A stretch of DNA of 64,000 bases from the NCBI RefSeq assembly GCF_018128245.1, contig NZ_CP072378.1:1674001-1738000 (forward strand), in the 5' to 3' direction. The DNA is from Leptotrichia sp. oral taxon 221. Lineage in GTDB: Bacteria; Fusobacteriota; Fusobacteriia; Fusobacteriales; Leptotrichiaceae. The notes beneath the pieces were generated by a model that saw only the letters and a program-made list of their open reading frames with translations, was not told the DNA's origin and ran no database searches. The position numbers were made by a program, and so were the translations under genes. Every line of letters starts with the position of its first letter. Position 1 is the stretch's first letter. This document shows, piece after piece, positions 1-6,936 of the stretch.

Positions 1-102
1 CTTCATATCTTCAACTTTTTGCATCTCGATTAAAGTACCTGGACACACTTGCGTACATTTCGTACACCCAATACATTTATATGGATCAATTACTATGCTC
101 AT
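1..102 (-). CDS. aprB: AprB-like 4Fe-4S ferredoxin subunit (3' part outside window)
   Basis: Only the first 34 codons are in the window; the gene runs off the left edge. The visible N-terminus carries a 4Fe-4S cysteine cluster, CIGCTKCTQVCP, as in ferredoxins and the beta subunit of adenylylsulfate (APS) reductase. Its ATG overlaps the last codons of the upstream flavoprotein gene by 17 bases, so the two are translationally coupled. An iron-sulfur partner directly after an AprA-like flavoprotein is the arrangement expected for AprAB, where it passes electrons to the FAD subunit. A generic ferredoxin is the alternative because the C-terminal part is unseen. Confidence 0.7.
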   Translation of the reverse strand, partial: MSIVIDPYKCIGCTKCTQVCPGTLIEMQKVEDMK

Positions 103-1846
103 ACTTGTCCTCCTTCACAATTTCCCTCGTAAATACTTCCAACTCTCCATCAACCAATCTCGAATTTACATATTTAAAATAATTTTCATCGGTTTCAGGA
201 TAATCTAAATTTTCATTAAATGAATGCCATCTAGTTTCTTTTCTAAAGAAAAGGTGTCCAATTAACGATTTACAAACCGTCAATCGCTCCTTCAATTCAT
301 AAGCAAACATCAAATCATGCATATTATCTGCCGAAAGCTCATCAGAAAGCTCTATCAACTGATCAATTTTCTGTTTTGCCAGTTTCAATTGTTTCTCGTT
401 AAACTGATAATTTGTCGATATTCCACCTGCATACTCATCCATAATTTTCTGCATTCCCTCTTCCATATCTTCAGTTGAAAATCTTCTAGCCTTCGTATTT
501 CTAATTTTTTCATATTGTCCAATAATTTGTTTTTTTTGATTATCCAAAAAGTTTTCCACATTTTCATCAAGTTTTCCACAATTTTTTTCATCATTCAATT
601 TTGAAATTATATCAAGTGCAGCAATTTCTCCTTCTGCCAATGCTCCTGTAACATATTTTTGTGGACAGCCTCCAGCTACATCACCTGCTGCATAAAGTCC
701 GTTAATCGTTGTTTCTCTATTCGTATTTACCCAAAAGCCGCTTGCAGTATGCCCTCCAACAATGTAAGGCTCTGTCCCTTCAATTTCTACATCTTGCTCA
801 TTTGGATTTTTTCCACTTTCAATCCACTTCAATGTTTGACTCGGTGCCATATTTAAATATGCTTTTAACAAACTATCGCTTTCATCTTCACTAATTCCAC
901 TTGTTTTCAAATAACAAGGCCCATTTCCAAGTTGATTTTCTCGCACAGTTCCATAAACACGCTCACTTGTTGTAAGTCCATATTTATCTTCATACACAAA
1001 TCCTTTCGAATTTATCTGTTTTGCTCCAACCCCTTGAGCAATTGTCCCAACTGGTGCAATTGTATCCTTACATCTCAAAGCAATAAATCTCATTTCAAAA
1101 GTTGTCATCTCAGCTCCTGCCAAAATTCCCATCGCATATCCTGCCCCAGTATTAAATGGCGGATACCACATTTTATGTCGTGAAAATCCAGGATTGTTAG
1201 GTTTATATAGTCCAGCAGCTCCTCCTGTCGAAATTATAACTTTTTTTGCTCTAATCACAAACGCTTCCTCTTTTTTTATAGAAAATCCAATAGCTCCATA
1301 AACTTTCCCATCTTTTGTGAGCAAGTCCGTAATATTAAGCGTGTTCAAAACTCTCACATTTTTTGTCTTTTTCACCGCATCAGCAAGTATCGGCTTAAAA
1401 TTTTCTCCATTTATTTTTATATTTCTGTTACCACGTGCTACATATTCTCCATTTTCATCCTTCAAAATTACAAGTCCTAATTTTTCCACTTCAGCCGTAA
1501 TTTCGTTAAATCTATTCGCAGCAGTAATTAGCAAGTCATTCCGTACAATTCCATTCGCATCTTTTGTTGCATAATCCACATAATCTTGTGGCACACGCCC
1601 TTTTACATTGTAGGCATTTATCGCATTAATTCCAGCCGCAAGACATCCACTTCTTTTAATATTCGCCTTTTCAGCCACAATTACTGACAAATCAGAATTT
1701 TTCCCAATCGTAATCGCTGCATAACAACCAGCAGTCCCTCCACCGATAATCAAAACATCAGTTTCAAGCTCCTTAATTTTCAATTTTTCTCTTTTTTTGC
1801 TCTCTTTTTCATTGCCATTATTCTTAATTCCCTTATTTTCTGCCAT
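86..1846 (-). CDS. aprA: AprA-like adenylylsulfate reductase flavoprotein subunit
   Basis: This 586-residue FAD protein belongs to the fumarate reductase/succinate dehydrogenase/APS reductase flavoprotein superfamily. Near the N-terminus it has the dinucleotide-binding motif VLIIGGGTAGCYAA, then a second FAD contact region (RSGCLAAGINA) and near the C-terminus YAAGDVAGGCPQK. It lacks the usual fumarate-reductase context and sits with CysA and sulfite reductase, which argues for reduction of adenylylsulfate to sulfite and AMP. I chose the ATG at 1846 because GAGGTG precedes it; the reading frame is open 12 bases further. It follows cysA by 24 bases and overlaps aprB. A different substrate (another oxyacid or organic acid) remains possible. 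Confidence 0.72.
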   Translation of the reverse strand: MAENKGIKNNGNEKESKKREKLKIKELETDVLIIGGGTAGCYAAITIGKNSDLSVIVAEKANIKRSGCLAAGINAINAYNVKGRVPQDYVDYATKDANGIVRNDLLITAANRFNEITAEVEKLGLVILKDENGEYVARGNRNIKINGENFKPILADAVKKTKNVRVLNTLNITDLLTKDGKVYGAIGFSIKKEEAFVIRAKKVIISTGGAAGLYKPNNPGFSRHKMWYPPFNTGAGYAMGILAGAEMTTFEMRFIALRCKDTIAPVGTIAQGVGAKQINSKGFVYEDKYGLTTSERVYGTVRENQLGNGPCYLKTSGISEDESDSLLKAYLNMAPSQTLKWIESGKNPNEQDVEIEGTEPYIVGGHTASGFWVNTNRETTINGLYAAGDVAGGCPQKYVTGALAEGEIAALDIISKLNDEKNCGKLDENVENFLDNQKKQIIGQYEKIRNTKARRFSTEDMEEGMQKIMDEYAGGISTNYQFNEKQLKLAKQKIDQLIELSDELSADNMHDLMFAYELKERLTVCKSLIGHLFFRKETRWHSFNENLDYPETDENYFKYVNSRLVDGELEVFTREIVKEDKYEHSN

Positions 1847-1870
1847 AAAACACCTCACAATCTACAAAAC

Positions 1871-2935
1871 CTAAATAATAACATCATTTTGATTTTTAAT
1901 ATTCGCATTTTCCACAAGTTCCACTTTTTCATCTTCACCAAAAGCATATGCCCTGTAAATATAAATATTCACTTTCTCATTCACAGAAACCGATTCTTCC
2001 TCAATTTTACGATTCCCTTTTATCAAAACTCCGTTTATTCTAACACCAATTTCAACCTCTTTCCCACGAAATAACGTATATTCCACTATTCCAGTTTCAA
2101 CCGAAGCCGAATATCTAAAATTCTCATTTAACTTTATAACACTTACATTTTCTGGACGAATAATTGCCTTTTGTCCATTTTCTAAATTTTCAAAACCTTT
2201 AAATTTATTAATATTTTCCAACTCTGTAGGATTTCCCATAAATTTTGCCACAAACGCAGTCTTTGGATTGGTATAAATTTCTTTCGGCGTCCCAATTTGC
2301 TCGATTTTCCCTCGATTTGTAACAATAATTTCATCCGCTACTTCAATTGCTTCTTCCTGATCATGAGTCACAAAAATGCTTGTAATTCCCACTTTATCAA
2401 TCGTTTCCCGTAACCAGTTCCTAAGATCTTGCCTAACTTTCGCATCAATTGCCGCAAAAGGTTCATCAAGTAACAATATTTCAGGATTCGGAGCCAATGC
2501 CCTTGCAAAAGCCACTCTTTGTCGCTGTCCTCCCGAAAGCTGATTTGGATATCGTTTCCCAAGTCCTTTAATATTCACAAGTTCCATCAATTTTTCCACT
2601 CGCTCTTTAATAACCGACTTTTTCTCCTTCGCAATTTTCAACCCAAAAGCAATATTATCAAAAACCGTCATATAACGAAACAATGCATAATTTTGAAAAA
2701 CGAAACCGATCCCTCTTTTACTAGGTGAAACATCATTCACGACTTTCCCGTCTATCACAATTTCCCCAGAATCAGGTGTTTCCAATCCAGCAATCATTCG
2801 TAAAATTGTAGATTTCCCACTTCCTGAAGGTCCTAATAATGCCACTAGTTTCCCTTTTTTTATTCCTAAATTGATGTCATTTGACGCTTTATAGTCGTTA
2901 TACATTTTATTTATATTTTTTAATTCAACATACAT
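1871..2935 (-). CDS. cysA: CysA-type sulfate/thiosulfate ABC transporter ATPase
   Basis: The protein is a 354-residue ABC ATPase with Walker A GPSGSGKST (about residues 35-43), signature LSGGQRQR and Walker B ILLLDEPFAAID, followed by the switch His in FVTHDQEE. The roughly 120-residue C-terminal extension is a TOBE-like regulatory domain, typical of importers for sulfate, molybdate, spermidine or maltose. Its position between sulfite reductase and AprA genes points to sulfate or thiosulfate import. No permease or binding-protein gene is visible; they may lie beyond the left edge. AGGAGA precedes the ATG. Confidence 0.8.
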   Translation of the reverse strand: MYVELKNINKMYNDYKASNDINLGIKKGKLVALLGPSGSGKSTILRMIAGLETPDSGEIVIDGKVVNDVSPSKRGIGFVFQNYALFRYMTVFDNIAFGLKIAKEKKSVIKERVEKLMELVNIKGLGKRYPNQLSGGQRQRVAFARALAPNPEILLLDEPFAAIDAKVRQDLRNWLRETIDKVGITSIFVTHDQEEAIEVADEIIVTNRGKIEQIGTPKEIYTNPKTAFVAKFMGNPTELENINKFKGFENLENGQKAIIRPENVSVIKLNENFRYSASVETGIVEYTLFRGKEVEIGVRINGVLIKGNRKIEEESVSVNEKVNIYIYRAYAFGEDEKVELVENANIKNQNDVII

Positions 2936-2970
2936 AGATTCTCTCCTATAGATTCTCTTGCTTTTTTATT

Positions 2971-4614
2971 TTACCAAGCCTTTTTTGCATCAGCATTACG
3001 AAAATCATTAAAATCAATCGCTTCAAGCTCAAATTCCTTATATTTTTCAATCAACTCAATAAATCGATCTTCATTCACAAGTTGCTCAAATTCAATATTT
3101 TCTGCTTTTATAATATTCGCAATATCTTCAAGAAAATATGGTATTTTAGTAGCTTTTATTTCTCCAATAATTTCATTTAATTTTACTACCTTATCATCAA
3201 ATTTCCCTCTCGCAAAAATCGCAAAATATTCTCCATCTTTTTTACGTCTTCCACTAAATCCAAGTCTTGCAATTTGTGGAGTTGCACAAGAATTTGGACA
3301 ACCAGAAATTTTTATTTGTGGCAAATAATTTGCAAGTTCTCTTTTTTCTGGCTTTTCAAAATATTGAAGAACATAATCCAATATAGGTGGCGTATCCAAA
3401 ATCCCTACATTACAAGTTGTACTTCCGATACACGAATACGAATTAAAAAACTCACTTCCACCGTAATAATCACTCATCAATTCCTTCAACTTGAATAAAT
3501 CTTCTCTCTCAAGTCCTCTCACAAGCAATCTCTGATTACTTGTAATTTTTATATCCACTTCATATCCTAAATTTCTTATAAATTCAGCCAATTTAAGCCC
3601 ATCTTCTTTATAAATATTCCCACGATTAGGTCTCAAATAATATCCAAATTTACCATTTTTCCCAGCAACAATATTTGAATCTTCAAACTTTTCAAGCTCT
3701 TTAACTTCTCCTGCAAATAAATCTTTCTCTTGAGCTGCTTCATCTAGCAATTCTCTTGTATATTTTTTTAAGCTATCTCCTTTTTCAGCATAAAAATTTT
3801 CCACATACTCATTACACAATTTTAAAAATTCTTCTTCACCTAATTTTAATAATACGTATCTCAATCTAGCTCTAGCTCTTATTTTACGGTTCCCATGATC
3901 ATTAAAAACATTTCTCATAGCATGAACATAATACAAAAATTCATCTTCCTCAATAAATTCTCTTAAAATTATCGCATTTGACGATATTGGTCCTAATCCT
4001 CCACCGACATACACTCTAAATCCTTTTTTTCCATCTTTAATTACCGCTTGAAATCCAATATCATTTATTTTTACATATAATGAATTTTCTTCTTTGTTAG
4101 AAAAAGCGATTTTGTATTTTCTTGGCAAATGCATAAAAGTTCTACCATTCAAAATATAATCTGTCGTTATTCGACTATGAGGTCCCACATCAAAAACTTC
4201 TTCCTCAAAACCAGTTGTTTCTGGCGTAATTACCGCCCTTGTAGAATCTCCACAAGTTGCTTTCGTAAAAAATCCCATTTTTGAAATTGCTTCCAAAACA
4301 TTAGGTAAATTTTCCCTTTCAATTCCATGCAACTGAAAATCTTGTCTTGTAGTTATATGAAGTCTCCCATCTCCATATTTTTCCACAACTCCCAACAAAT
4401 ATTCTAATTCATCTGGCGTAATTTTACTCTCATAATAACGAGGACGCATCATATATGTCCCTTTTGCTCTCCCTTCAGTATAAAGTGCAAATGATGTTCT
4501 TATCGCATTCCACTCTTTTTCTTTCTCAGGGTCAGTCAAAGCCGCTTTCGTCAGCTTAATAATTTCTTGCAGTTCTTTAATTTCTGCCTCTTTCACAAAA
4601 TCTCTTTCTCTCAA
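2971..4614 (-). CDS. Siroheme [4Fe-4S] sulfite (or nitrite) reductase
   Basis: This 547-residue protein is a NirA/ferredoxin-type sulfite-nitrite reductase, which carries out the six-electron reduction of sulfite to sulfide (or nitrite to ammonia). It shows the two ferredoxin-like half repeats with substrate-binding arginines (GRAKGTYMMRPRYY, then HITTRQDFQLHG) and the siroheme/cluster cysteines C-IGSTT-C and C-PNS-C in the C-terminal half. Company with cysA and aprAB favours sulfite. I place the start at the TTG at 4614, which has an excellent GGAGGAG six bases upstream. The frame stays open to a TTG at 4680, but that stretch forms an intrinsic terminator and is better read as attenuator leader. 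If nitrite were the substrate, the operon context would be unexplained. Confidence 0.82.
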   Translation of the reverse strand: MRERDFVKEAEIKELQEIIKLTKAALTDPEKEKEWNAIRTSFALYTEGRAKGTYMMRPRYYESKITPDELEYLLGVVEKYGDGRLHITTRQDFQLHGIERENLPNVLEAISKMGFFTKATCGDSTRAVITPETTGFEEEVFDVGPHSRITTDYILNGRTFMHLPRKYKIAFSNKEENSLYVKINDIGFQAVIKDGKKGFRVYVGGGLGPISSNAIILREFIEEDEFLYYVHAMRNVFNDHGNRKIRARARLRYVLLKLGEEEFLKLCNEYVENFYAEKGDSLKKYTRELLDEAAQEKDLFAGEVKELEKFEDSNIVAGKNGKFGYYLRPNRGNIYKEDGLKLAEFIRNLGYEVDIKITSNQRLLVRGLEREDLFKLKELMSDYYGGSEFFNSYSCIGSTTCNVGILDTPPILDYVLQYFEKPEKRELANYLPQIKISGCPNSCATPQIARLGFSGRRKKDGEYFAIFARGKFDDKVVKLNEIIGEIKATKIPYFLEDIANIIKAENIEFEQLVNEDRFIELIEKYKEFELEAIDFNDFRNADAKKAW

Positions 4615-4642
4615 TTTTCTCTCCTCCAAAAAATTTTTAAAC

Positions 4643-4672
4643 AAAAAATCCGAACTTTTTACATTCGGATTT
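4643..4672 (-). terminator. Attenuator terminator hairpin (segments 4:5)
   Basis: On the minus strand AAATCCGAA (4672-4664) pairs perfectly with TTCGGATTT (4654-4646) over nine base pairs around a nine-base loop, and the right arm runs into six T residues. This is a textbook intrinsic terminator placed before the sulfite reductase ribosome-binding site, so it would stop transcription before the operon. Confidence 0.75.
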
Positions 4673-4773
4673 ATTATCAAATATTGTGATTTTGTATGTC
4701 TCCGAATAGCCTTTTATTTTAATTAAAAACCGTCTACTCGAAGATTGAATAAATTTCTAACTTCTTGTAGACC
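4661..4773 (-). promoter_or_regulatory. Mutually exclusive RNA pairings: cysteine attenuator core
   Basis: Four segments before the terminator can pair in alternative ways (minus strand). Segment 1 (4772-4761) pairs with segment 2 (4743-4732) as 6 bp, a 2x2 internal loop and 4 bp. Segment 2 (4744-4734) pairs with segment 3 (4709-4699) over 11 contiguous pairs including two G-U. Segment 3 (4707-4701, ATTCGGA) pairs with segment 4 (4669-4663, TCCGAAT) over 7 perfect pairs. Segment 4 is the left arm of the terminator. Thus 1:2 frees 3 to form antiterminator 3:4, while 2:3 leaves 4:5 free to terminate. Segment 1 overlaps the last codons of the Cys-rich leader ORF. The pairings are seen by eye; the regulatory logic is inferred from trp-type attenuators. 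Confidence 0.7.
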
Positions 4774-4849
4774 TTATCATACACATACAACAACACATGC
4801 TATTTATTAAATTTAAATTGTTTTTTAACCTTTTCACTTTATTTCTCAT
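4757..4849 (-). CDS. Cys-rich leader peptide of the sulfate-assimilation operon
   Basis: A 30-codon ORF starts with ATG at 4849 behind a GGAG about eight bases upstream and ends with TAG at 4757. Residues 1-17 are basic and Asn-rich; residues 18-25 read MCCCMCMI, that is, three consecutive Cys codons (all TGT) and a fourth two codons later, with three Met. The Cys run ends just before pairing segment 1 of the downstream attenuator. Four Cys in thirty residues ahead of a sulfur-assimilation operon fits a leader whose translation measures charged tRNA-Cys, as known for polycysteine leader peptides in mycobacteria. I infer that ribosomes stalled for Cys leave segment 1 free and permit readthrough. 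Confidence 0.78.
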   Translation of the reverse strand: MRNKVKRLKNNLNLINSMCCCMCMIRSTRS

Positions 4850-4903
4850 TTTCTCTCCATCCTTTTTGTTTATTTTTCCCCTACAAACTTCTTTCATATA
4901 CAA

Positions 4904-4932
4904 ATATTAACATTTTTCAAAAAATATGTAAA
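4904..4932 (-). promoter_or_regulatory. Promoter for leader peptide and sulfate operon
   Basis: On the minus strand TTTACA (4932-4927) and TAATAT (4909-4904) are separated by exactly 17 bases. Transcription would begin near 4897, giving a roughly 48-base untranslated region before the leader ATG. Confidence 0.55.
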
Positions 4933-5100
4933 ATTCATTATTTTTATAACCTAATATATAACATATATTTTTTATCTGAAAATCTATTCATATAACAAAT
5001 TATCATATCAAAAAAAATAATATCCTATCATTGAAACTATCACCATTTTTTCGACAATTAATAAAGTAAATTTAAAGCAAAATCAAGACAAAAATTTAAT

Positions 5101-5129
5101 TTGATTATTTAAGAAATTTAGGATATAAT
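5101..5129 (+). promoter_or_regulatory. Sigma-70-type promoter for the DUF3298 gene
   Basis: TTGATT (5101-5106) and TATAAT (5124-5129) are spaced by 17 bases, about 40 bases before the start codon at 5169. The region 4850-5168 between this gene and the divergent sulfate operon holds only the two promoters; I see nothing else in it. Confidence 0.6.
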
Positions 5130-5168
5130 ACATTGTAACTAAAAAATTTATTTGAGGTGATTAATACA

Positions 5169-5822
5169 ATGAAAAAATTATTATTATTATTAATGTCGTT
5201 AATGGTATTCAATCTTTCATTCTCGGCAAAAAAAACAGCAGCAGATACTACTTTCACATTCCAAAACTTTGTACCAAGTTCTGCTGACGGTGTTCGTGTT
5301 ATAGAAAAAACAACTACAACAGGAAATTATCCATATTTTATGGCATCAAATCCTGACATCACAAGTAACATGAATAAATCTGTGGAAAACTTTTTGAAAG
5401 AGTACAAAAATACTAAAACAAAATCATACAAAATAAGCTACGAATTAACAGCAAACAATGCTTATTTTGCGAGTGCTTTGTTTAAAATTTTAGAAAAAGA
5501 TTCAAAAGATGGTACTTCAAAAATTATTTATGATGGTATTTCATTTAATTTGAAAAATGGTAAACCTTTACAATTAAGCGATTTGTTCGTACCTAATTAT
5601 GAAAGTGAATTAAACAGAGTTATAAATCAAAGATTTACTGAATTTGGACTTACACCAGTTACTGCAAAAGGTAAATTTGAAGGTGTTTCTAAAAAACATA
5701 ATTTCTACATGGAAGATGAAGCTTTCGTTTTAATTTATAATCAAGGTGAAGCAACTGATTTTGCTGATGGACATTTATTTATTCCATTTGTTCTTAGAGA
5801 TTTAGTAGGAATCATTAAATAA
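5169..5822 (+). CDS. Secreted DUF3298 (RsiV-like C-terminal domain) protein
   Basis: The 217-residue product begins with a signal peptide (MKKLLLLLMSLMVFNLSFSA). The mature part resembles DUF3298/DUF4163-type domains: a first half with Tyr-rich strands (GNYPYFMAS; YKISYELTANN) and a second half with LKNGKPLQLSDLF and MEDEAFVLIYNQGEA, as in the extracytoplasmic part of RsiV and PdaC. In Bacillus subtilis the RsiV domain binds lysozyme; whether this one does is unknown. I chose ATG 5169, which has GAGGTG upstream, rather than the in-frame GTG at 5157 that forms part of that ribosome-binding site. It is a single gene with its own promoter and terminator. Confidence 0.72.
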   Translation: MKKLLLLLMSLMVFNLSFSAKKTAADTTFTFQNFVPSSADGVRVIEKTTTTGNYPYFMASNPDITSNMNKSVENFLKEYKNTKTKSYKISYELTANNAYFASALFKILEKDSKDGTSKIIYDGISFNLKNGKPLQLSDLFVPNYESELNRVINQRFTEFGLTPVTAKGKFEGVSKKHNFYMEDEAFVLIYNQGEATDFADGHLFIPFVLRDLVGIIK

Positions 5823-5840
5823 TAACATTCTATAATTTAA

Positions 5841-5882
5841 AAAGAGATTTTCTCGAGAAATTTGAGATTATCTCTTTTTTTC
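5841..5882 (+). terminator. Intrinsic terminator after the DUF3298 gene
   Basis: AAAGAGAT pairs with ATCTCTTT around a loop that itself holds the palindrome TTTCTCGAGAAA; a T run follows on the plus strand. Confidence 0.75.
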
Positions 5883-5891
5883 TTCATTAAT

Positions 5892-5922
5892 AAAAACGAG
5901 ACAGACTTTACCTCTATCTCGT
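5892..5922 (-). terminator. Intrinsic terminator after the LD-carboxypeptidase gene
   Basis: On the minus strand ACGAGA pairs with TCTCGT and is followed by TTTTATT, 13 bases past the stop codon of the gene. Confidence 0.65.
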
Positions 5923-5934
5923 ATCTTGCTTTAT

Positions 5935-6915
5935 TTATTTTACCGATTGTTGAACAATCGCTTCATTTTTATACGTATCAATCGAAACCTTTGCACCAAT
6001 TGGTATCGTAATAAATGGTCTCACGTGTCCTGATTTCAATCCTTTTATAATTGGAACATTCAATTTACCAAAATTATCATAGAATACTTCATCAATACTC
6101 ATATCAGTCGGATCTGATTTTTTAGGATTCCTAAAATCTCCAATTATTATTCCTTTTAAGTTTTTGAATTTTCCAGCTAATCTTAATTGTTGTAACATTC
6201 TGTCTACACGGTAACTATCTTCATTTACTTCTTCTAAAAATAAAACTTTTCCGTCAGTATCAATTTCATGATCAGTTCCAAGTGTCGCAACTACCAATGA
6301 AAGATTCCCACCTGTAATTCTACCTGAACCTTGTCCTGGCTTCATAATCGAATAAGATTTATCGAAATCCAACAAATTGTACGAACCTGTACTTGTAAAC
6401 GATTTATTAAATGAATTTTCTGTTGTTTCTGGAATATCTTTTATATTGTCAGACATAGGCCCATGAAATGTCACAAGTCCAGTTTTTTCATTTATCGCTA
6501 ACAATAACGTCGTTATATCACTAAATCCTGATATAATTTTTGGATTTTTCTTAATCACATCATAATCCAATTTATCAATAATTCTTATAACTCCATATCC
6601 GCCTCTTATCGCAAAAATCGCATCAATATTTGGATTTGCAAACATATCATTTATATCTTTTGCCCGAACATAATCAGTTCCACCAAATCCATACCAAGTA
6701 GAATCAAACGATCTTCCATAAACCACTTTAAATCCTCTCGATAACAAATAATCCACTTCCGCTTGAGCCGAATCCCCTTTATAATTCGCTGGAGCAATAA
6801 GTCCTATCGTATCCCCAGGTTTCAACGCTTTTGGAATTATTATTTCTTGAGCAGCAGACAAATTCATTACAAAAAGTACATTTGCTAACAATAAAAATAA
6901 TATTTTTTTTAACAT
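5935..6915 (-). CDS. ldcA: Exported LD-carboxypeptidase, peptidase family S66
   Basis: The 326-residue protein has an N-terminal signal peptide (MLKKILFLLLANVLFVMNLSA) and an S66 fold. It shows the start motif LKPGDTIGLIAPA, AIRGGYGVIRIIDKLD, the nucleophile region ISGFSDITTLLLA with its Ser, FHGPM, the Glu in LFLEEVNEDSYRVDRML, and the His in KSGHVRPFITIPIGA. The family removes the terminal D-Ala from tetrapeptides of murein (LdcA) or hydrolyses microcin C-type compounds (MccF). Export fits a role in peptidoglycan recycling or editing in the periplasm, although E. coli LdcA is cytoplasmic. It lies 21 bases after proS in the same direction and probably shares its transcript. Confidence 0.85.
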   Translation of the reverse strand: MLKKILFLLLANVLFVMNLSAAQEIIIPKALKPGDTIGLIAPANYKGDSAQAEVDYLLSRGFKVVYGRSFDSTWYGFGGTDYVRAKDINDMFANPNIDAIFAIRGGYGVIRIIDKLDYDVIKKNPKIISGFSDITTLLLAINEKTGLVTFHGPMSDNIKDIPETTENSFNKSFTSTGSYNLLDFDKSYSIMKPGQGSGRITGGNLSLVVATLGTDHEIDTDGKVLFLEEVNEDSYRVDRMLQQLRLAGKFKNLKGIIIGDFRNPKKSDPTDMSIDEVFYDNFGKLNVPIIKGLKSGHVRPFITIPIGAKVSIDTYKNEAIVQQSVK

Positions 6916-6936
6916 TCTTTTCTCCTTTTTTATAAA

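Noticed and set aside
4615-4680. N-terminal extension of sulfite reductase from TTG 4680
   Set aside because: The stretch forms a perfect nine-pair intrinsic terminator and has no ribosome-binding site, whereas TTG 4614 has GGAGGAG six bases upstream.
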